Origin: Hyphomicrobiales bacterium
GTDB taxonomy: Bacteria; Pseudomonadota; Alphaproteobacteria; Rhizobiales; Rhizobiaceae
Direction: 5' to 3'
DNA length: 64,000 nucleotides
Assembly: GCA_900474095.1 (NCBI GenBank)
Contig: UCOA01000025.1
Span: forward strand, 62,001-126,000
Part shown: positions 1 through 10,625 of the stretch, one piece after another
Numbering within the stretch: position 1 is the first letter of the stretch
Layout: each line of letters begins with the position of its first letter
Position numbers and translations under genes: made by a program
Notes under the pieces: generated by a model
Told to the model about the DNA's origin: nothing
What the model saw: the letters and a program-made list of their open reading frames with translations, nothing else
The model's database searches: none

Positions 1-1380
1 GCCGCCATCACCGCCGATAGCCGGCAGGTCGTCCCAGGCGCGCTTTTCGTGGCCCTTTCGGGAAGCAGGGCGGACGGCAAGGCCTTCATTGATGACGCAA
101 TTGCGCGCGGCGCCGCAGCCGTGGTTGCAGGCGCAAAACCCTCGGACGATGTTTCAGCGCCGGTTTTTGCCGCTTCGACACCCCGCCGTGTGCTTGCGCT
201 CGCAGCCGCAAACTTCTACGGGCGCCAGCCCCACACGATGGTGGCCGTAACAGGCACGGCCGGAAAGACTTCGGTTGCCTCGTTCACCCGCCAGATATGG
301 GCGCATTCCGGTTTCGCCGCTGCAATGATCGGCACGACCGGCGTCATCGCGCCGGGTCGCAACGATTATGGCTCGCTGACGACACCGGATCCGGTTTCGC
401 TGCACAAGCTGCTCGCTGAACTCACCGATGCCGGCGTCAGCCACGCGGCCATGGAGGCTTCCAGCCACGGGCTCGACCAGAGCCGGCTCGACGGTGTCCG
501 CCTTGCCGCCGCCGGTTTCACCAATCTCGGCCGCGATCATATGGATTACCACCCGACCGTCGAGGACTATCTGGCGGCCAAGATGCGGCTGTTCGAGGGG
601 GTGTTGCCGAAGGGGTCGCCGGCGGTGATCTTCGCCGACGACGCCTGGTCGGCGCCGGCGATCGCTGCAGCCCGAGCTACCGGTCACGAGGTTCTGACCG
701 TCGGGCGCAAGGGCGACTATCTGAGCCTCAAGCGCGTCGAACATTTCCGTCACAAGCAGATCGCCGAAGTTCATGTCGGTGACGAGATCTTCGAGGTGCA
801 CGTACCGCTGGCCGGCGACTTCCAGATTTCCAACGCACTGGTCGCGGCGGGCCTCGCCATGGCCACCGGCGTCAGCGCCAAAGCGGCGATGGCGGCGCTT
901 GAAAAGCTTCAGGGTGCTTCAGGTCGTCTCGAACTGGTCGGCCATACCACGGACGGTGCACTCGCCTATGTCGATTATGCGCACAAGCCGGATGCGCTGG
1001 AAAACGTCCTGACATCCGTGCGTCCCTTTACCACCGGCCGGATCATCGTGGTCTTCGGTTGTGGCGGTGATCGCGACAAGGGCAAGCGCCCGATCATGGG
1101 CGAGATCGCCACACGGCTTGCCGACGTGGTGATCGTGACCGACGACAATCCGCGCTCGGAAGTTCCCGAGACCATTCGCAGCGAGATCATGGCTGCTGCC
1201 AAGGGCGCGACCGAAATCGGCGACCGTGCGGAAGCGATCAAGGCTGCCGTCGCTCTGTTGAAATCCGGTGATACCCTGATCGTCGCTGGCAAGGGACACG
1301 AGGAGGGGCAGACGATCGGCTCCGTAACTTTGCCTTTCTCCGACCATGCCGAGCTCCGAAAAGCATTGGGAGGTCAATGA
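1..1380 (+). CDS. murE: UDP-N-acetylmuramoyl-tripeptide synthetase MurE (5'-truncated by window)
   Basis: Adds meso-diaminopimelate to UDP-MurNAc-L-Ala-D-Glu in the cytoplasm. The reading frame is open from base 1 (AAITADSRQ...), so the natural start lies upstream of the window; a GTG at 49 is internal. Visible Mur-ligase features are the ATP P-loop GTAGKTS, the MEASSHGL motif, a KMRLFEG lysine that is normally carbamylated, and the DNPR motif (in TDDNPRSE) that marks DAP-adding enzymes. It is the first gene of the dcw run in the window. The downstream murF start lies within a few bases of its stop, so the two are probably co-translated. Identity is secure; only the first few dozen residues are missing. 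Confidence 0.97.
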   Translation, partial: AAITADSRQVVPGALFVALSGSRADGKAFIDDAIARGAAAVVAGAKPSDDVSAPVFAASTPRRVLALAAANFYGRQPHTMVAVTGTAGKTSVASFTRQIWAHSGFAAAMIGTTGVIAPGRNDYGSLTTPDPVSLHKLLAELTDAGVSHAAMEASSHGLDQSRLDGVRLAAAGFTNLGRDHMDYHPTVEDYLAAKMRLFEGVLPKGSPAVIFADDAWSAPAIAAARATGHEVLTVGRKGDYLSLKRVEHFRHKQIAEVHVGDEIFEVHVPLAGDFQISNALVAAGLAMATGVSAKAAMAALEKLQGASGRLELVGHTTDGALAYVDYAHKPDALENVLTSVRPFTTGRIIVVFGCGGDRDKGKRPIMGEIATRLADVVIVTDDNPRSEVPETIRSEIMAAAKGATEIGDRAEAIKAAVALLKSGDTLIVAGKGHEEGQTIGSVTLPFSDHAELRKALGGQ

Positions 1381-1381
1381 T

Positions 1382-2815
1382 TTGAGCGTTCTCTGGACAG
1401 TTAGCGACCTGATGGCGGCCATGCACGGGCGACCGATGGGAAACCTGCCTGAAGGCATTACCGGGATCTCGATCGACAGCCGCTCCATCGCCAAGGGCGA
1501 AGCATTCTTCGCGATCAAGGGCGACAGGGTCGATGGCCACGATTATGCCGGCATCGCGATTGCCAATGGCGCAGAACTGCTCGTCGTCAGCGAGGCGAAA
1601 CTGCCGGCGCTCGGGCGTCTGATCGCGCCGATGATCGTCGTCGACGACGTGCTGGAGGCCATGGTGCGGCTCGGCTGCGCCGCTCGAGACCGTAGTGCCG
1701 CGAGGATCATCGCGGTGACCGGTTCCGTCGGCAAGACCACCACGAAGGAGATGCTGCGCCACCTGTTGTCGCCGTCCGGCCGGGTGCATGCGTCGGTTGC
1801 CTCGTTCAATAATCATTGGGGCGTGCCGCTGACCCTGTCCCGCATGCCGGAAAACACTGATTTCGGCATCTTCGAGATCGGCATGAACCACCCCGACGAG
1901 ATTCGGCCGCTGGTCAGGATGGTTCGCCCGCATGTGGCTGTTATCACCACGATCGCCGCCGCTCATCTCGGCAATTTCAAGGATCTCGACGAAATCGCCG
2001 CTGCCAAGGCAGAGATCATGGAAGGGCTCGTCGATGATGGCCATGTGATCCTCAACCGCGATAACGAGCAGTTCGAGACGCTGGAAAAAACGGCAGCGGT
2101 GCTGGGCGTTGCCCATGTGCACAGCTTCGGCAGCAGCGCCAAGGCCGACTTCCGCATGGTGGAATTCGCTGGCGGCTCGGAAGGGGCCGTGCTCTGGGCG
2201 GCGATCGGCGGCAGGACGGTCGAAATCCAGATGGGTGCGCCGGGCCGTCACCTCGCCGAAAACGCGCTGGCCGCGCTCGGCGCCGCAAGCGTGGTCGGGG
2301 CGGACGTGGATGCCGCAGTTGCGGCCCTTGCGACGCTGCAGCCGGAGAAGGGGCGGGGCGCAAGGTACCGTCTGCCGATAGGCTCGGGTACCGTCGTTCT
2401 GATCGATGAAAGCTACAACGCCAATCCCGCATCGATGCGGGCGGCGATCGCGCTTCTCAAGGATTCCGAACTGCCGGAGGGCGGGCGGCGGATTGCCATT
2501 CTCGGCGATATGCTGGAGATGGGCGAACTCGCAGGCAAGGTCCATGCCGGGCTTTCGGCACCGCTAGTCGAAGCCGGTATCCGCGATGTCTGGCTCGCCG
2601 GACCGGAGATGGCGCATCTGCGCGATGCGCTGCCTGAGGATATCCGCGTCGAATATCGCGAAACTGTCGAGGACCTGAAGGAATTCGCCCTCGGATCGAT
2701 CGCGGCTGGAGATGTGGTGATGGTCAAGTCGTCCAAGGGGACCGGTTGCGGCAGGATCGTTGCGGCTTTGCTTCAGAAATATCCGCCTTCATCGGAAACG
2801 GGACGGGCCGAATAA
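1382..2815 (+). CDS. murF: UDP-N-acetylmuramoyl-tripeptide--D-alanyl-D-alanine ligase MurF
   Basis: Joins D-Ala-D-Ala to the UDP-MurNAc-tripeptide, the last cytoplasmic step of precursor synthesis. It has the Mur P-loop GSVGKTTTKEM and the SFNNHWGVPLTL and IDESYNANPASM signatures. I chose the TTG at 1382 (477 aa) because GGGAGG lies at 1367-1372 and the product then begins LSVLWTVSDLMAAM, as expected for rhizobial MurF. An in-frame ATG at 1346 would add 12 residues overlapping murE, with no better ribosome site. Start confidence is moderate; function is secure. Confidence 0.95.
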   Translation: MSVLWTVSDLMAAMHGRPMGNLPEGITGISIDSRSIAKGEAFFAIKGDRVDGHDYAGIAIANGAELLVVSEAKLPALGRLIAPMIVVDDVLEAMVRLGCAARDRSAARIIAVTGSVGKTTTKEMLRHLLSPSGRVHASVASFNNHWGVPLTLSRMPENTDFGIFEIGMNHPDEIRPLVRMVRPHVAVITTIAAAHLGNFKDLDEIAAAKAEIMEGLVDDGHVILNRDNEQFETLEKTAAVLGVAHVHSFGSSAKADFRMVEFAGGSEGAVLWAAIGGRTVEIQMGAPGRHLAENALAALGAASVVGADVDAAVAALATLQPEKGRGARYRLPIGSGTVVLIDESYNANPASMRAAIALLKDSELPEGGRRIAILGDMLEMGELAGKVHAGLSAPLVEAGIRDVWLAGPEMAHLRDALPEDIRVEYRETVEDLKEFALGSIAAGDVVMVKSSKGTGCGRIVAALLQKYPPSSETGRAE

Positions 2816-2938
2816 GGCTGGGACAAGGCTTTCATGGCCGAAGTTCGATGCTGACACTTTTGATACCACGCAGTTATTCTTCCATTCGGTGATTCTGATG
2901 GATGACACCTGCAACGAACCTTTGGGGAAAGGTCCCTT

Positions 2939-4039
2939 ATGCTCATCTGGCTTGTCGAACTGGCGGACCATTTTCAATTCTTCAACCTCTTCCGGTACAT
3001 CACTTTCCGTACCGGCGCCGCCCTGTTCACATCGGCAATCATCGTCTTCCTGTTCGGTCCGCGGATGATCTCGTCGCTGCGTGTCCGGCAGGGCCGTGGC
3101 CAGCCGATCCGCGCGGACGGGCCCCAGACCCATTTCAAGAAGGCCGGCACGCCGACCATGGGCGGGCTGATGATCCTTTCCGGTATTGTCGGCAGTTCGC
3201 TGCTCTGGGCCGATCTTTCCAGCGTCTATGTGGTTTCGACGTTGCTCGTGACGCTCGGTTTCGGCGCCATCGGCTTCTACGATGATTATCTCAAGGTGAC
3301 GAAACAGTCGGACAAGGGATTTTCCGGCAAGGCCCGCCTCGGGATCGAGTTCGTTATCGCCGCCATCGCGGTCTTTTTCATGATGCGGACCGCATTGTTG
3401 GCTGGAACGAACGGCTCGACGTTCGGCTCGTCGCTGACATTCCCCTTCCTCAAGGATTTCACTCTCAATCTCGGCTATTTCTTCATCCTGTTCGGCGGAT
3501 TCGTGATCGTCGGTGCCGGCAATGCCGTCAATCTCACCGATGGTCTCGACGGTCTTGCCATCGTCCCGGTGATGATTGCCGCCGCGTCCTTCGGCGTCAT
3601 CGCCTACCTCGCGGGTAACGCGGTGTTTGCGAACTACCTGCAGATTCATTTCGTGCCGGGCACCGGCGAGCTCGCGGTCATCCTCGGCGCCGTCATCGGC
3701 GCCGGCCTCGGTTTCCTCTGGTTCAACGCACCGCCGGCGGCGATCTTCATGGGCGACACCGGGTCGCTCGCTTTGGGAGGCCTGATCGGCACTGTTGCCG
3801 TTGCGACCAAGCACGAGATCGTCATGATCATCATTGGCGGCCTCTTCGTCATCGAAACCCTGTCGGTGATCATCCAGGTGTTCTGGTTCAAGCGCACCGG
3901 CAAGCGCGTCTTCCTGATGGCGCCGATCCATCACCACTTCGAGAAGAAGGGTTGGACCGAGAGCCAAGTCGTGATCCGCTTCTGGATCATAGCGGTCATC
4001 CTCGCCATGGTTGGCCTTTCGACCCTGAAGCTGCGGTAA
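2939..4039 (+). CDS. mraY: Phospho-N-acetylmuramoyl-pentapeptide-transferase MraY
   Basis: Integral inner-membrane enzyme that moves phospho-MurNAc-pentapeptide onto undecaprenyl phosphate to give lipid I. At 366 aa it has the usual length and about ten hydrophobic helices. Landmarks are GTPTMGGL near residue 70, the DDYLKV acidic motif, [10 protein letters not shown] and the [10 protein letters not shown] histidine motif near the C-terminus. GGGGAAAGG about 5 bases before the ATG gives a clear ribosome site. The 123 bp after murF contain no recognisable gene. Confidence 0.97.
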   Translation: MLIWLVELADHFQFFNLFRYITFRTGAALFTSAIIVFLFGPRMISSLRVRQGRGQPIRADGPQTHFKKAGTPTMGGLMILSGIVGSSLLWADLSSVYVVSTLLVTLGFGAIGFYDDYLKVTKQSDKGFSGKARLGIEFVIAAIAVFFMMRTALLAGTNGSTFGSSLTFPFLKDFTLNLGYFFILFGGFVIVGAGNAVNLTDGLDGLAIVPVMIAAASFGVIAYLAGNAVFANYLQIHFVPGTGELAVILGAVIGAGLGFLWFNAPPAAIFMGDTGSLALGGLIGTVAVATKHEIVMIIIGGLFVIETLSVIIQVFWFKRTGKRVFLMAPIHHHFEKKGWTESQVVIRFWIIAVILAMVGLSTLKLR

Positions 4040-4043
4040 GCCG

Positions 4044-5432
4044 ATGATCGCGGTCACGACATTAAAGGATAAGCAGGTCGCGCTCTTCGGTCTCGGCGGC
4101 TCCGGTCTGGCGACGGCACAGGCGCTGGTTGCCGGGGGGGCTAGGGTGACGGCCTGGGACGACAATCCCGAGAGCGTCGCCAAGGCGGTTTCCGAGGGTA
4201 TCGGTACCGGTGATCTGCGACAGGCGGACTGGAGTGCCTTTTCCGCCTTCATTTTGTCGCCGGGCGTTCCGCTCACGCATCCGAAGCCACACTGGACCGT
4301 CGATCTTGCCCATGCAGCCGGTGTCGAGGTTATCGGCGATGTCGAACTTTTCGTCCGCGAGCGGCGGGCGCATGCACCGGATTGCGCCTTCATCGCCATT
4401 ACCGGCACCAACGGCAAATCCACGACGACGGCGCTGATCGCCCATATCCTCAAGACCAGCGGCTGCGATACGCAACTCGGGGGCAATATCGGCACGGCGG
4501 TACTGACGCTCGATCCTCCGAAGAATGGCCGCTTCTACGTCGTTGAATGCTCGTCCTATCAGATCGACCTTGCGCCGACGATCGACCCGTCCGCGGGCGT
4601 CCTGCTCAACCTGACGCCCGACCATCTCGACCGGCACGGCACCATGCAGCACTATGCTGATATCAAGGAACGTCTTGTCGCCGGTAGCCGCGTTGCCGTT
4701 GTCGGCGTCGATGACAGTTTTTCGAGCCTGATCGCGGATCGCGTCGAGCGCTCCGGCACCAAGGTCGTGCGGATTTCGCGGCGCCAGGTGCTGGCGGATG
4801 GCCTCTATGCCGACGGCAGCCGGATCGTGCAGGCCCGGGCCGGAGCAACCAGCCTGTTCGCCGAGCTCGATGGTATCCAGACCCTGCGCGGCGGCCACAA
4901 TGCCCAGAACGCGGCAGCGGCGATTGCCGCCTGCCTTGCGGTCGGCGTCTCGCAGACAGACATCGTCAAGGGACTCTCCTCCTTTCCCGGTTTGAAGCAC
5001 CGCATGCAGCCGGTCGGCCGCAAGGGGCAGGTGGTCTTCGTCAACGACAGCAAAGCGACCAACGCGGATGCGGCAGCGCCTGCTTTGTCAAGCTATGAGC
5101 GGATCTACTGGATCGCCGGTGGCCTGCCGAAGGAGGGTGGCATCACGACGCTGGCGCCATTCTTCCCCAAGATCGCCAAGGCTTTTCTGATCGGCGAGGC
5201 CGCGCCTGCTTTTGCCGCGACCTTGGGGGAGGCCGTGCCCTTCGAAATTTCCGGGACCTTGGCGCAGGCAGTTGCTCATGCCGCCGCCCATGCGGCGAAG
5301 GACACGGGGCCGTCGGCCGTGATGCTGTCCCCGGCTTGCGCAAGTTTCGACCAGTACAAGAATTTTGAAGTCAGGGGCGATGCCTTCGTCAGCCATGTTG
5401 CTGCGATCGAAGGCGTGACGATGCTGATATGA
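4044..5432 (+). CDS. murD: UDP-N-acetylmuramoylalanine--D-glutamate ligase MurD
   Basis: Adds D-glutamate to UDP-MurNAc-L-Ala. The 462-residue product has an N-terminal Rossmann-like segment ([14 protein letters not shown]), the Mur P-loop [25 protein letters not shown] and the C-terminal [11 protein letters not shown] motif. The ATG is 4 bases after the mraY stop with little Shine-Dalgarno sequence, so translation probably depends on termination of mraY. Length and motif order are standard. Confidence 0.97.
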   Translation: MIAVTTLKDKQVALFGLGGSGLATAQALVAGGARVTAWDDNPESVAKAVSEGIGTGDLRQADWSAFSAFILSPGVPLTHPKPHWTVDLAHAAGVEVIGDVELFVRERRAHAPDCAFIAITGTNGKSTTTALIAHILKTSGCDTQLGGNIGTAVLTLDPPKNGRFYVVECSSYQIDLAPTIDPSAGVLLNLTPDHLDRHGTMQHYADIKERLVAGSRVAVVGVDDSFSSLIADRVERSGTKVVRISRRQVLADGLYADGSRIVQARAGATSLFAELDGIQTLRGGHNAQNAAAAIAACLAVGVSQTDIVKGLSSFPGLKHRMQPVGRKGQVVFVNDSKATNADAAAPALSSYERIYWIAGGLPKEGGITTLAPFFPKIAKAFLIGEAAPAFAATLGEAVPFEISGTLAQAVAHAAAHAAKDTGPSAVMLSPACASFDQYKNFEVRGDAFVSHVAAIEGVTMLI

Positions 5433-5492
5433 AGGCCGGTGGCCTTGCGTTGATTTCCGGGCGCCGGACGCGCCGTTGAAGGGGACGAAGAG

Positions 5493-6647
5493 ATGGTAAG
5501 CCGTGCCGAGCGTGGCCCCGTGGCCGACTGGTTCTGGACGATCGACAGGTTCTTCCTGGCGACCTTCATTCTGTTGATGGGGATCGGCTTCATGCTGTCC
5601 TTCGCCGCAAGCCCGGCGGTCGCCGAGCGGCTCAATCTCGACAGCTTCCACTTCGTCAAGAGGCACGCCGCGTTCCTCTTGCCGTCGCTTGCGGTTATGG
5701 TCGGTATCTCGTTCCTCTCGCCGCGACAGGTGCGGCGAACCGCGGTGATCATGCTCCTCGTCTCGCTTGCGATGATGGTGCTGGTCCTGTTTTTCGGGCA
5801 GGAGGTGAAGGGCGGCAGGCGTTGGATTTCGCTGGCAGGTCTCTCCGTGCAGCCGTCCGAATTCATGAAGCCGGCCTTCGTAGTCGTTTGCGCCTGGCTG
5901 TTCTCCGAGCATGCCCGCCAGCCGGAAATTCCGGGGAATCTATTCGCCATTCTGTTCTACATCATCGTCGTCGCCTTGCTCGTGGCACAGCCGGACCTAG
6001 GCCAGACGATCCTGACGACCGCTGTCTGGGGTGGGATGTTCTTCATGGCCGGCATGCCCTGGTTGTGGATCATCGTGCTCGGCGGGGTAGCTGTCGGCGG
6101 CCTGGTGGGGGCCTATACGGTGCTGCCGCACGTGGCAGGCCGTATCGACCGGTTCCTGACCGGCGAGGGCGACACCTTCCAGGTCGATACCGCACGCGAG
6201 GCGATCATTCGCGGCGATTGGCTGGGGCAAGGCCCGGGCGAAGGCATCGTCAAGCGTATCATCCCGGATAGCCACACCGACTTCATCTTTTCGGTCGCTG
6301 CGGAAGAGTTCGGCATCATCTTTTGCATGGTCATCGTGCTGATCTTCGCCTTCGTCGTCATGCGCGGTCTTTCCCATGCCTTCCGCGAGCGCAACGACTT
6401 CACCCGCTTCGCCGTAGCCGGCCTCGTGCTGCAGATCGGCATTCAGTCGATGATCAATATCGGCGTCAACCTCGAGCTCCTTCCGGCCAAGGGCATGACC
6501 CTGCCGTTGATCTCCTATGGCGGTTCCTCCATGGTGGCGATCAGCGTGACGGCCGGTTTCATCCTGGCTCTGACCCGCCATCGTCCGGAAAAGCGCGCCG
6601 TCGAACGCAGCCTGTTCCGCTCAGGCATGGGCGTGCCAGCGGAATAG
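5493..6647 (+). CDS. ftsW: Septal peptidoglycan polymerase FtsW (SEDS family)
   Basis: Multi-spanning SEDS protein that polymerises lipid II at the septum together with the cognate class B PBP (FtsI). It has 384 aa and about ten membrane helices. Conserved pieces are GRRWISLAGLSVQPSEFMKPAFV, the large periplasmic loop with GPGEGIVKRIIPDSHTDFIFSVAAEEFG, and the C-terminal PLISYGGSSM. AAGGGGA about 12 bases upstream serves as ribosome site. It sits in the usual position between murD and murG. Confidence 0.96.
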   Translation: MVSRAERGPVADWFWTIDRFFLATFILLMGIGFMLSFAASPAVAERLNLDSFHFVKRHAAFLLPSLAVMVGISFLSPRQVRRTAVIMLLVSLAMMVLVLFFGQEVKGGRRWISLAGLSVQPSEFMKPAFVVVCAWLFSEHARQPEIPGNLFAILFYIIVVALLVAQPDLGQTILTTAVWGGMFFMAGMPWLWIIVLGGVAVGGLVGAYTVLPHVAGRIDRFLTGEGDTFQVDTAREAIIRGDWLGQGPGEGIVKRIIPDSHTDFIFSVAAEEFGIIFCMVIVLIFAFVVMRGLSHAFRERNDFTRFAVAGLVLQIGIQSMINIGVNLELLPAKGMTLPLISYGGSSMVAISVTAGFILALTRHRPEKRAVERSLFRSGMGVPAE

Positions 6648-6670
6648 GGCCGGCGTAACAAGGACTGATT

Positions 6671-7795
6671 ATGACCAAAGGCATCATCATGCTCGCCGCC
6701 GGCGGAACCGGCGGCCACCTGTTTCCGGCGGAAGCCTTGGCGCACGAATTGAAGGCGCTCGGTTATTCCGTCCACCTGGTGACGGACAGCAGGGCCGAGC
6801 GCTATGCGGAAAAATTTCCAGCGGATGAAATCCATGTCGTGCCGTCGGCAACCATCGGATCGAAGAACCCTTTGAAAGTAGCAGGCTCGCTGTGGACGCT
6901 CTGGTCCGGCATGCGTATCGCGCGCCGGTTGATGGTGAAGGTCCGGCCGAAGGTCGTCGTTGGCTTCGGTGGCTATCCGACCATTCCGCCACTGCTGGCC
7001 GCAACCGGCATGGGCATTCCCTCGATGATCCACGAGCAGAACGCCGTCATGGGCCGGGCGAACAAGGCGCTTGCCAAACGCGTCAAGGCTATCGCCGGCG
7101 GTTTTCTTCCAGAAACGAATGGTCCTTATGCCACAAAGACCGTCACGACGGGCAACCCCGTCCGTCCGGCGGTGTTGGAAGCCGCCAAGGTGCCATATCA
7201 GCCGTCTGGTGAAGGTGAAGATTTCCGCCTCGTCGTTTTCGGTGGCAGCCAGGGCGCGCAGTATTTCTCGAAGAGCGTGCCGACGGCAATCAGCCTGCTC
7301 GACGACAGCTTGCGGGCGCGCCTGCGCGTTACCCAGCAGGCCCGCGCCGAAGACCTGCCGATGGTCGAAGGCTGCATTGCCAAGCTTGAGATGAATGCGG
7401 ACATCGCGCCGTTCTTTACCGATATGGCGGAGCGTATCGCCAAGGCTCATCTGGTCATCTGCCGGTCTGGAGCCTCCACGGTGTCGGAGATCGCGGTGAT
7501 CGGCCGACCGGCGATCCTGGTGCCTTATCCTTACGCGCTCGATCATGATCAGGCCGCCAATGCAGCAGCACTTGCGGCGACCGGCGGGGCCAAGGTGATC
7601 GCCCAGGCCGAACTTTCGTCCGAGAAGCTGAGCCGGATCCTGACGGAGGCCATGAACAACCCCGCCAAGCTCGCCGGCATGGCCGCGGGCGCCAAACAGG
7701 CGGGCAAACCGGATGCGGCACGCTTGCTTGCCGCCATGGTTGAAGCTATTGCCAGCGGTTCGACGATTGCACAGTTCAAGGAAACACGCTCATGA
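6671..7795 (+). CDS. murG: UDP-GlcNAc--lipid I N-acetylglucosaminyltransferase MurG
   Basis: Peripheral inner-membrane GT28 glycosyltransferase that turns lipid I into lipid II. The 374-residue product shows the N-terminal [14 protein letters not shown] loop, [12 protein letters not shown], the FGGSQGA donor-site loop and the [13 protein letters not shown] motif. AAGGA precedes the ATG by about 6 bases. Its last four bases (ATGA) overlap the start of murC, indicating translational coupling. Confidence 0.97.
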   Translation: MTKGIIMLAAGGTGGHLFPAEALAHELKALGYSVHLVTDSRAERYAEKFPADEIHVVPSATIGSKNPLKVAGSLWTLWSGMRIARRLMVKVRPKVVVGFGGYPTIPPLLAATGMGIPSMIHEQNAVMGRANKALAKRVKAIAGGFLPETNGPYATKTVTTGNPVRPAVLEAAKVPYQPSGEGEDFRLVVFGGSQGAQYFSKSVPTAISLLDDSLRARLRVTQQARAEDLPMVEGCIAKLEMNADIAPFFTDMAERIAKAHLVICRSGASTVSEIAVIGRPAILVPYPYALDHDQAANAAALAATGGAKVIAQAELSSEKLSRILTEAMNNPAKLAGMAAGAKQAGKPDAARLLAAMVEAIASGSTIAQFKETRS

Positions 7796-9210
7796 AAATG
7801 CCGCAGACGATCGGCCTGGTTCATTTCATCGGTATCGGCGGTATCGGCATGAGCGGCATTGCCGAAGTGCTGCACAATCTCGGTCACCGGGTGCAGGGCT
7901 CCGACCAGTCCGACAGCGCCAACGTCCAGCGGCTACGTGACAAGGGCATCGAGGTTTTCGTCGGCCACAAGGCTGAGAATATTGGCGATGCCGAAGTCGT
8001 CGTTGTCTCGACCGCCATCAAGAAGACCAACCCGGAACTGATCGCCGCGCGTGAAAAGCTGCTGCCGGTGGTACGCCGCGCCGAAATGCTCGCCGAACTC
8101 ATGCGCTTCCGCAATGCGATCGCGATCGGCGGCACTCACGGCAAGACCACGACGACATCGATGGTCGCCTCGCTTCTCGAAGCCGGCGGGCTCGACCCGA
8201 CGGTGATCAATGGCGGCATCATCAATGCCTACGGCACCAATGCCCGCATGGGCGAGGGCGAGTGGATGGTGGTCGAGGCCGACGAATCGGACGGCACCTT
8301 CCTGAAACTCCCCGCCGACGTCGCCGTCGTCACCAATATCGATCCGGAGCATCTTGATCACTACGGCAATTTCGATGCGGTCCGCGCGGCCTTCCGCCAG
8401 TTCGTCGAGAACGTGCCCTTCTATGGCTTCGGCGTCATGTGCCTCGATCATCCCGAGGTGCAGACGATGGTTTCGAAGATCGAGGACCGCAAGGTCATCA
8501 CCTATGGCGAAAACCCGCAGGCGGATGTGCGCTATTCCAATATCCGCATGGATGGTGCGACGTCGGTCTTCGACGTCGAAATCCGCCGCCGCCGGACCGG
8601 CCAGATTATCAAGTTGCCGGATCTGCGGCTGCCGATGCCGGGCCGTCACAACGTCGCGAACGCGACGGCTGCGATCGCGGTTGCCCAACGGCTCGGCATC
8701 AAACCGGACGCCATCGCCAAGGGGCTGGCGGCGTTCAGTGGCGTCAAGAGACGCTTCACCCTCACCGGTGAGTGGAACGGTGCGCGCATCTATGACGACT
8801 ACGGTCATCATCCCGTCGAGATCAAGGCCGTGCTCAAGGCTGCGCGCGAAGCTTGCCAGGGCGGCCGCGTCATCGCCGTACACCAGCCGCACCGCTTCTC
8901 GCGGCTGCACAGCCTCTTCGAGGACTTTTCGGCCTGCTTCAATGATGCCGATACCGTTCTGCTGGCGCCGGTCTATTCAGCCGGCGAGGATCCGATCGAA
9001 GGCGTCAGTTCGCCGGAACTCGTCTCCCGCATCAAGGCCGGGGGGCACCGCGACGCGCGTTTCATCGACGGCCCGGAAGCGATCGTGCCGATCGTCTCCG
9101 CCATTGCGCAACCGGGTGACTTTGTGGTTTTCTTGGGGGCTGGCAGCATCACATACTGGGCGGCCGCCCTTCCGAAGGAACTCGCAGGCATTTCAGGAAA
9201 TTCCGCATGA
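7792..9210 (+). CDS. murC: UDP-N-acetylmuramate--L-alanine ligase MurC
   Basis: First amino-acid-adding enzyme of the pathway, charging UDP-MurNAc with L-alanine. It has 472 aa with [16 protein letters not shown] at the N-terminus, the P-loop [35 protein letters not shown] and [11 protein letters not shown]. It overlaps murG and murB by 4-base ATGA junctions, so murG-murC-murB look translationally chained. Confidence 0.98.
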   Translation: MKMPQTIGLVHFIGIGGIGMSGIAEVLHNLGHRVQGSDQSDSANVQRLRDKGIEVFVGHKAENIGDAEVVVVSTAIKKTNPELIAAREKLLPVVRRAEMLAELMRFRNAIAIGGTHGKTTTTSMVASLLEAGGLDPTVINGGIINAYGTNARMGEGEWMVVEADESDGTFLKLPADVAVVTNIDPEHLDHYGNFDAVRAAFRQFVENVPFYGFGVMCLDHPEVQTMVSKIEDRKVITYGENPQADVRYSNIRMDGATSVFDVEIRRRRTGQIIKLPDLRLPMPGRHNVANATAAIAVAQRLGIKPDAIAKGLAAFSGVKRRFTLTGEWNGARIYDDYGHHPVEIKAVLKAAREACQGGRVIAVHQPHRFSRLHSLFEDFSACFNDADTVLLAPVYSAGEDPIEGVSSPELVSRIKAGGHRDARFIDGPEAIVPIVSAIAQPGDFVVFLGAGSITYWAAALPKELAGISGNSA

Positions 9211-10181
9211 AACAGGTTGATGGTACCAAGCTACTGGCCTCTCTCGGGGACGGCGTAAACCAACTGCGCGGGCGTCTGACGCCGGACGCGCCGATGGACC
9301 GCGTCACCTGGTTTCGTGCCGGCGGCCTTGCCGAACTGATGTTCCAGCCGCATGACGCCGACGATCTCGTTGCCTTCTTGAAGCTGGTGCCGGCCGAAGT
9401 GCCTGTCATGGTCGCAGGCGTCGGTTCGAACCTGCTCGTGCGCGACGGCGGCATTCCGGGTGTCGTCATCCGGCTTTCGGCCAAGGGGTTCGGCGATGTC
9501 GAGCTGGTTTCCGAGACCCGCGTCAAAGCCGGAGCGATCTGCCCGGACAAGAACCTTGCAGCGATGACGCTCGATCACGGCATCGGTGGATTTCATTTCT
9601 TCTATGGAATCCCCGGCTCGATCGGCGGCGCACTGCGTATGAACGCCGGCGCCAATGGCGGCGAGACGCGCGATCGTGTCGTCGAGGTTCACGCGGTCGA
9701 TCGCAAGGGCAACAAGCATGTGCTCACCAATGCCGATATGGGCTACACCTACCGGCATTCCTCTGCGCCAAATGACCTGATCTTCACGCATGCCCTCTTC
9801 GAGGGTTATCCGGAAGACAAAGCGAAGATCCGCGCCGATATGGATGCGGTGCGCCAGCATCGCGAGACGGTGCAGCCGATCCGCGAGAAGACCGGTGGTT
9901 CGACCTTCAAGAATCCCGACGGTCATTCCGCCTGGAAACTGATCGACGAGGCGGGCTGCCGCGGCCTGATGATCGGTAGTGCCCAGATGTCGCCGATGCA
10001 TTGCAACTTCATGATCAATGCCGGGCAGGCGAGCGGTTACGAGCTGGAATATCTTGGCGAAACCGTGCGCCAGCGGGTTTATGAAACCTCGGGCATCACG
10101 CTCGAATGGGAGATCAAGCGCATTGGCAATTTCATGCCCGGCTACGAGGTCAAGGAATTCCTCGGCCAGCTGACTGCCTGA
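9207..10181 (+). CDS. murB: UDP-N-acetylenolpyruvoylglucosamine reductase MurB
   Basis: FAD flavoprotein that reduces the enolpyruvyl group to make UDP-MurNAc. It has 324 aa with the FAD-binding stretch [15 protein letters not shown] and the [19 protein letters not shown] motif. The catalytic serine lies in GGSTFKNP and the C-terminal acid in TLEWEI. The start overlaps the murC stop (ATGA). A hairpin terminator follows 25 bases after the stop, closing the first dcw transcription unit before ddl. Confidence 0.97.
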   Translation: MKQVDGTKLLASLGDGVNQLRGRLTPDAPMDRVTWFRAGGLAELMFQPHDADDLVAFLKLVPAEVPVMVAGVGSNLLVRDGGIPGVVIRLSAKGFGDVELVSETRVKAGAICPDKNLAAMTLDHGIGGFHFFYGIPGSIGGALRMNAGANGGETRDRVVEVHAVDRKGNKHVLTNADMGYTYRHSSAPNDLIFTHALFEGYPEDKAKIRADMDAVRQHRETVQPIREKTGGSTFKNPDGHSAWKLIDEAGCRGLMIGSAQMSPMHCNFMINAGQASGYELEYLGETVRQRVYETSGITLEWEIKRIGNFMPGYEVKEFLGQLTA

Positions 10182-10205
10182 TCCCTGAGAATTTATCGAC
10201 AATGA

Positions 10206-10240
10206 AAAGCCGCCGCGGAGCAACCCAAGGCGGCTTTTTT
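10206..10240 (+). terminator. Rho-independent terminator after murB
   Basis: Arms AAAGCCGCC (10206-10214) and GGCGGCTTT (10229-10237) form a 9-bp stem that ends in a run of six T. It is placed just after murB and separates the mur genes from ddl-ftsQAZ. Confidence 0.85.
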
Positions 10241-10262
10241 GCCTTCGCGCTACTGCATAGTT

Positions 10263-10357
10263 CCTTAAATCGGAATCGATTTAAGGATAAAATTATGCAG
10301 CAGATCAAAGTGTTACAGCGTTCTTTGCGCGTCGTGTTCGACGCGCGGCGCTGTAAC
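10263..10357. repeat. Composite palindromic intergenic repeat (RIME-like)
   Basis: Two palindromes lie back to back in the murB-ddl gap. The first is CCTTAAATCG / CGATTTAAGG around a GAAT loop (10263-10286). The second is an extended hairpin with outer arms GTTACAGCG (10312-10320) and CGCTGTAAC (10349-10357) and inner arms GCGCGTC (10327-10333) and GACGCGC (10340-10346). Size and two-palindrome layout recall rhizobial intergenic mosaic elements (RIME). Family membership is inferred and was not tested by comparison. Confidence 0.6.
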
Positions 10358-10502
10358 ATGCGAGACCTTTTGCCTTTATCGGCCCGCCATTTCTAAAAAT
10401 CAGTTGCATCGGATTTAACTCTCTGATTCCAAGAGATGAATCGAGCAGGCCGTTGATTCGATAGCAAATATTTCTCCATCCCCTGGATCGGATTAACCAA
10501 AG

Positions 10503-10518
10503 TAAACGGTTCATTAAC
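10503..10518 (+). promoter_or_regulatory. Possible CtrA-like box upstream of ddl-ftsQAZ
   Basis: TAAA, seven bases, then TTAAC resembles the alphaproteobacterial CtrA full site TTAA-N7-TTAAC with one mismatch in the left half. It is about 110 bases before the ddl start, in a locally AT-rich stretch, ahead of division genes that CtrA controls in Caulobacter. A short motif of this kind can occur by chance. Confidence 0.3.
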
Positions 10519-10625
10519 CATAATGCCGTTCTAGTGGAGTTGTGCCTGAGGGGTGCGACTCGTCAGCGTCAGCAAGCTGGGCGCAAGCGGGAATTTGTAG
10601 GACTGGCGTAATGTCGGGGATTTTT

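Noticed and set aside
154-801. Long minus-strand frames opposite murE, murF and other dcw genes
   Set aside because: Typical antisense shadows of GC-rich coding DNA; no recognisable domains.
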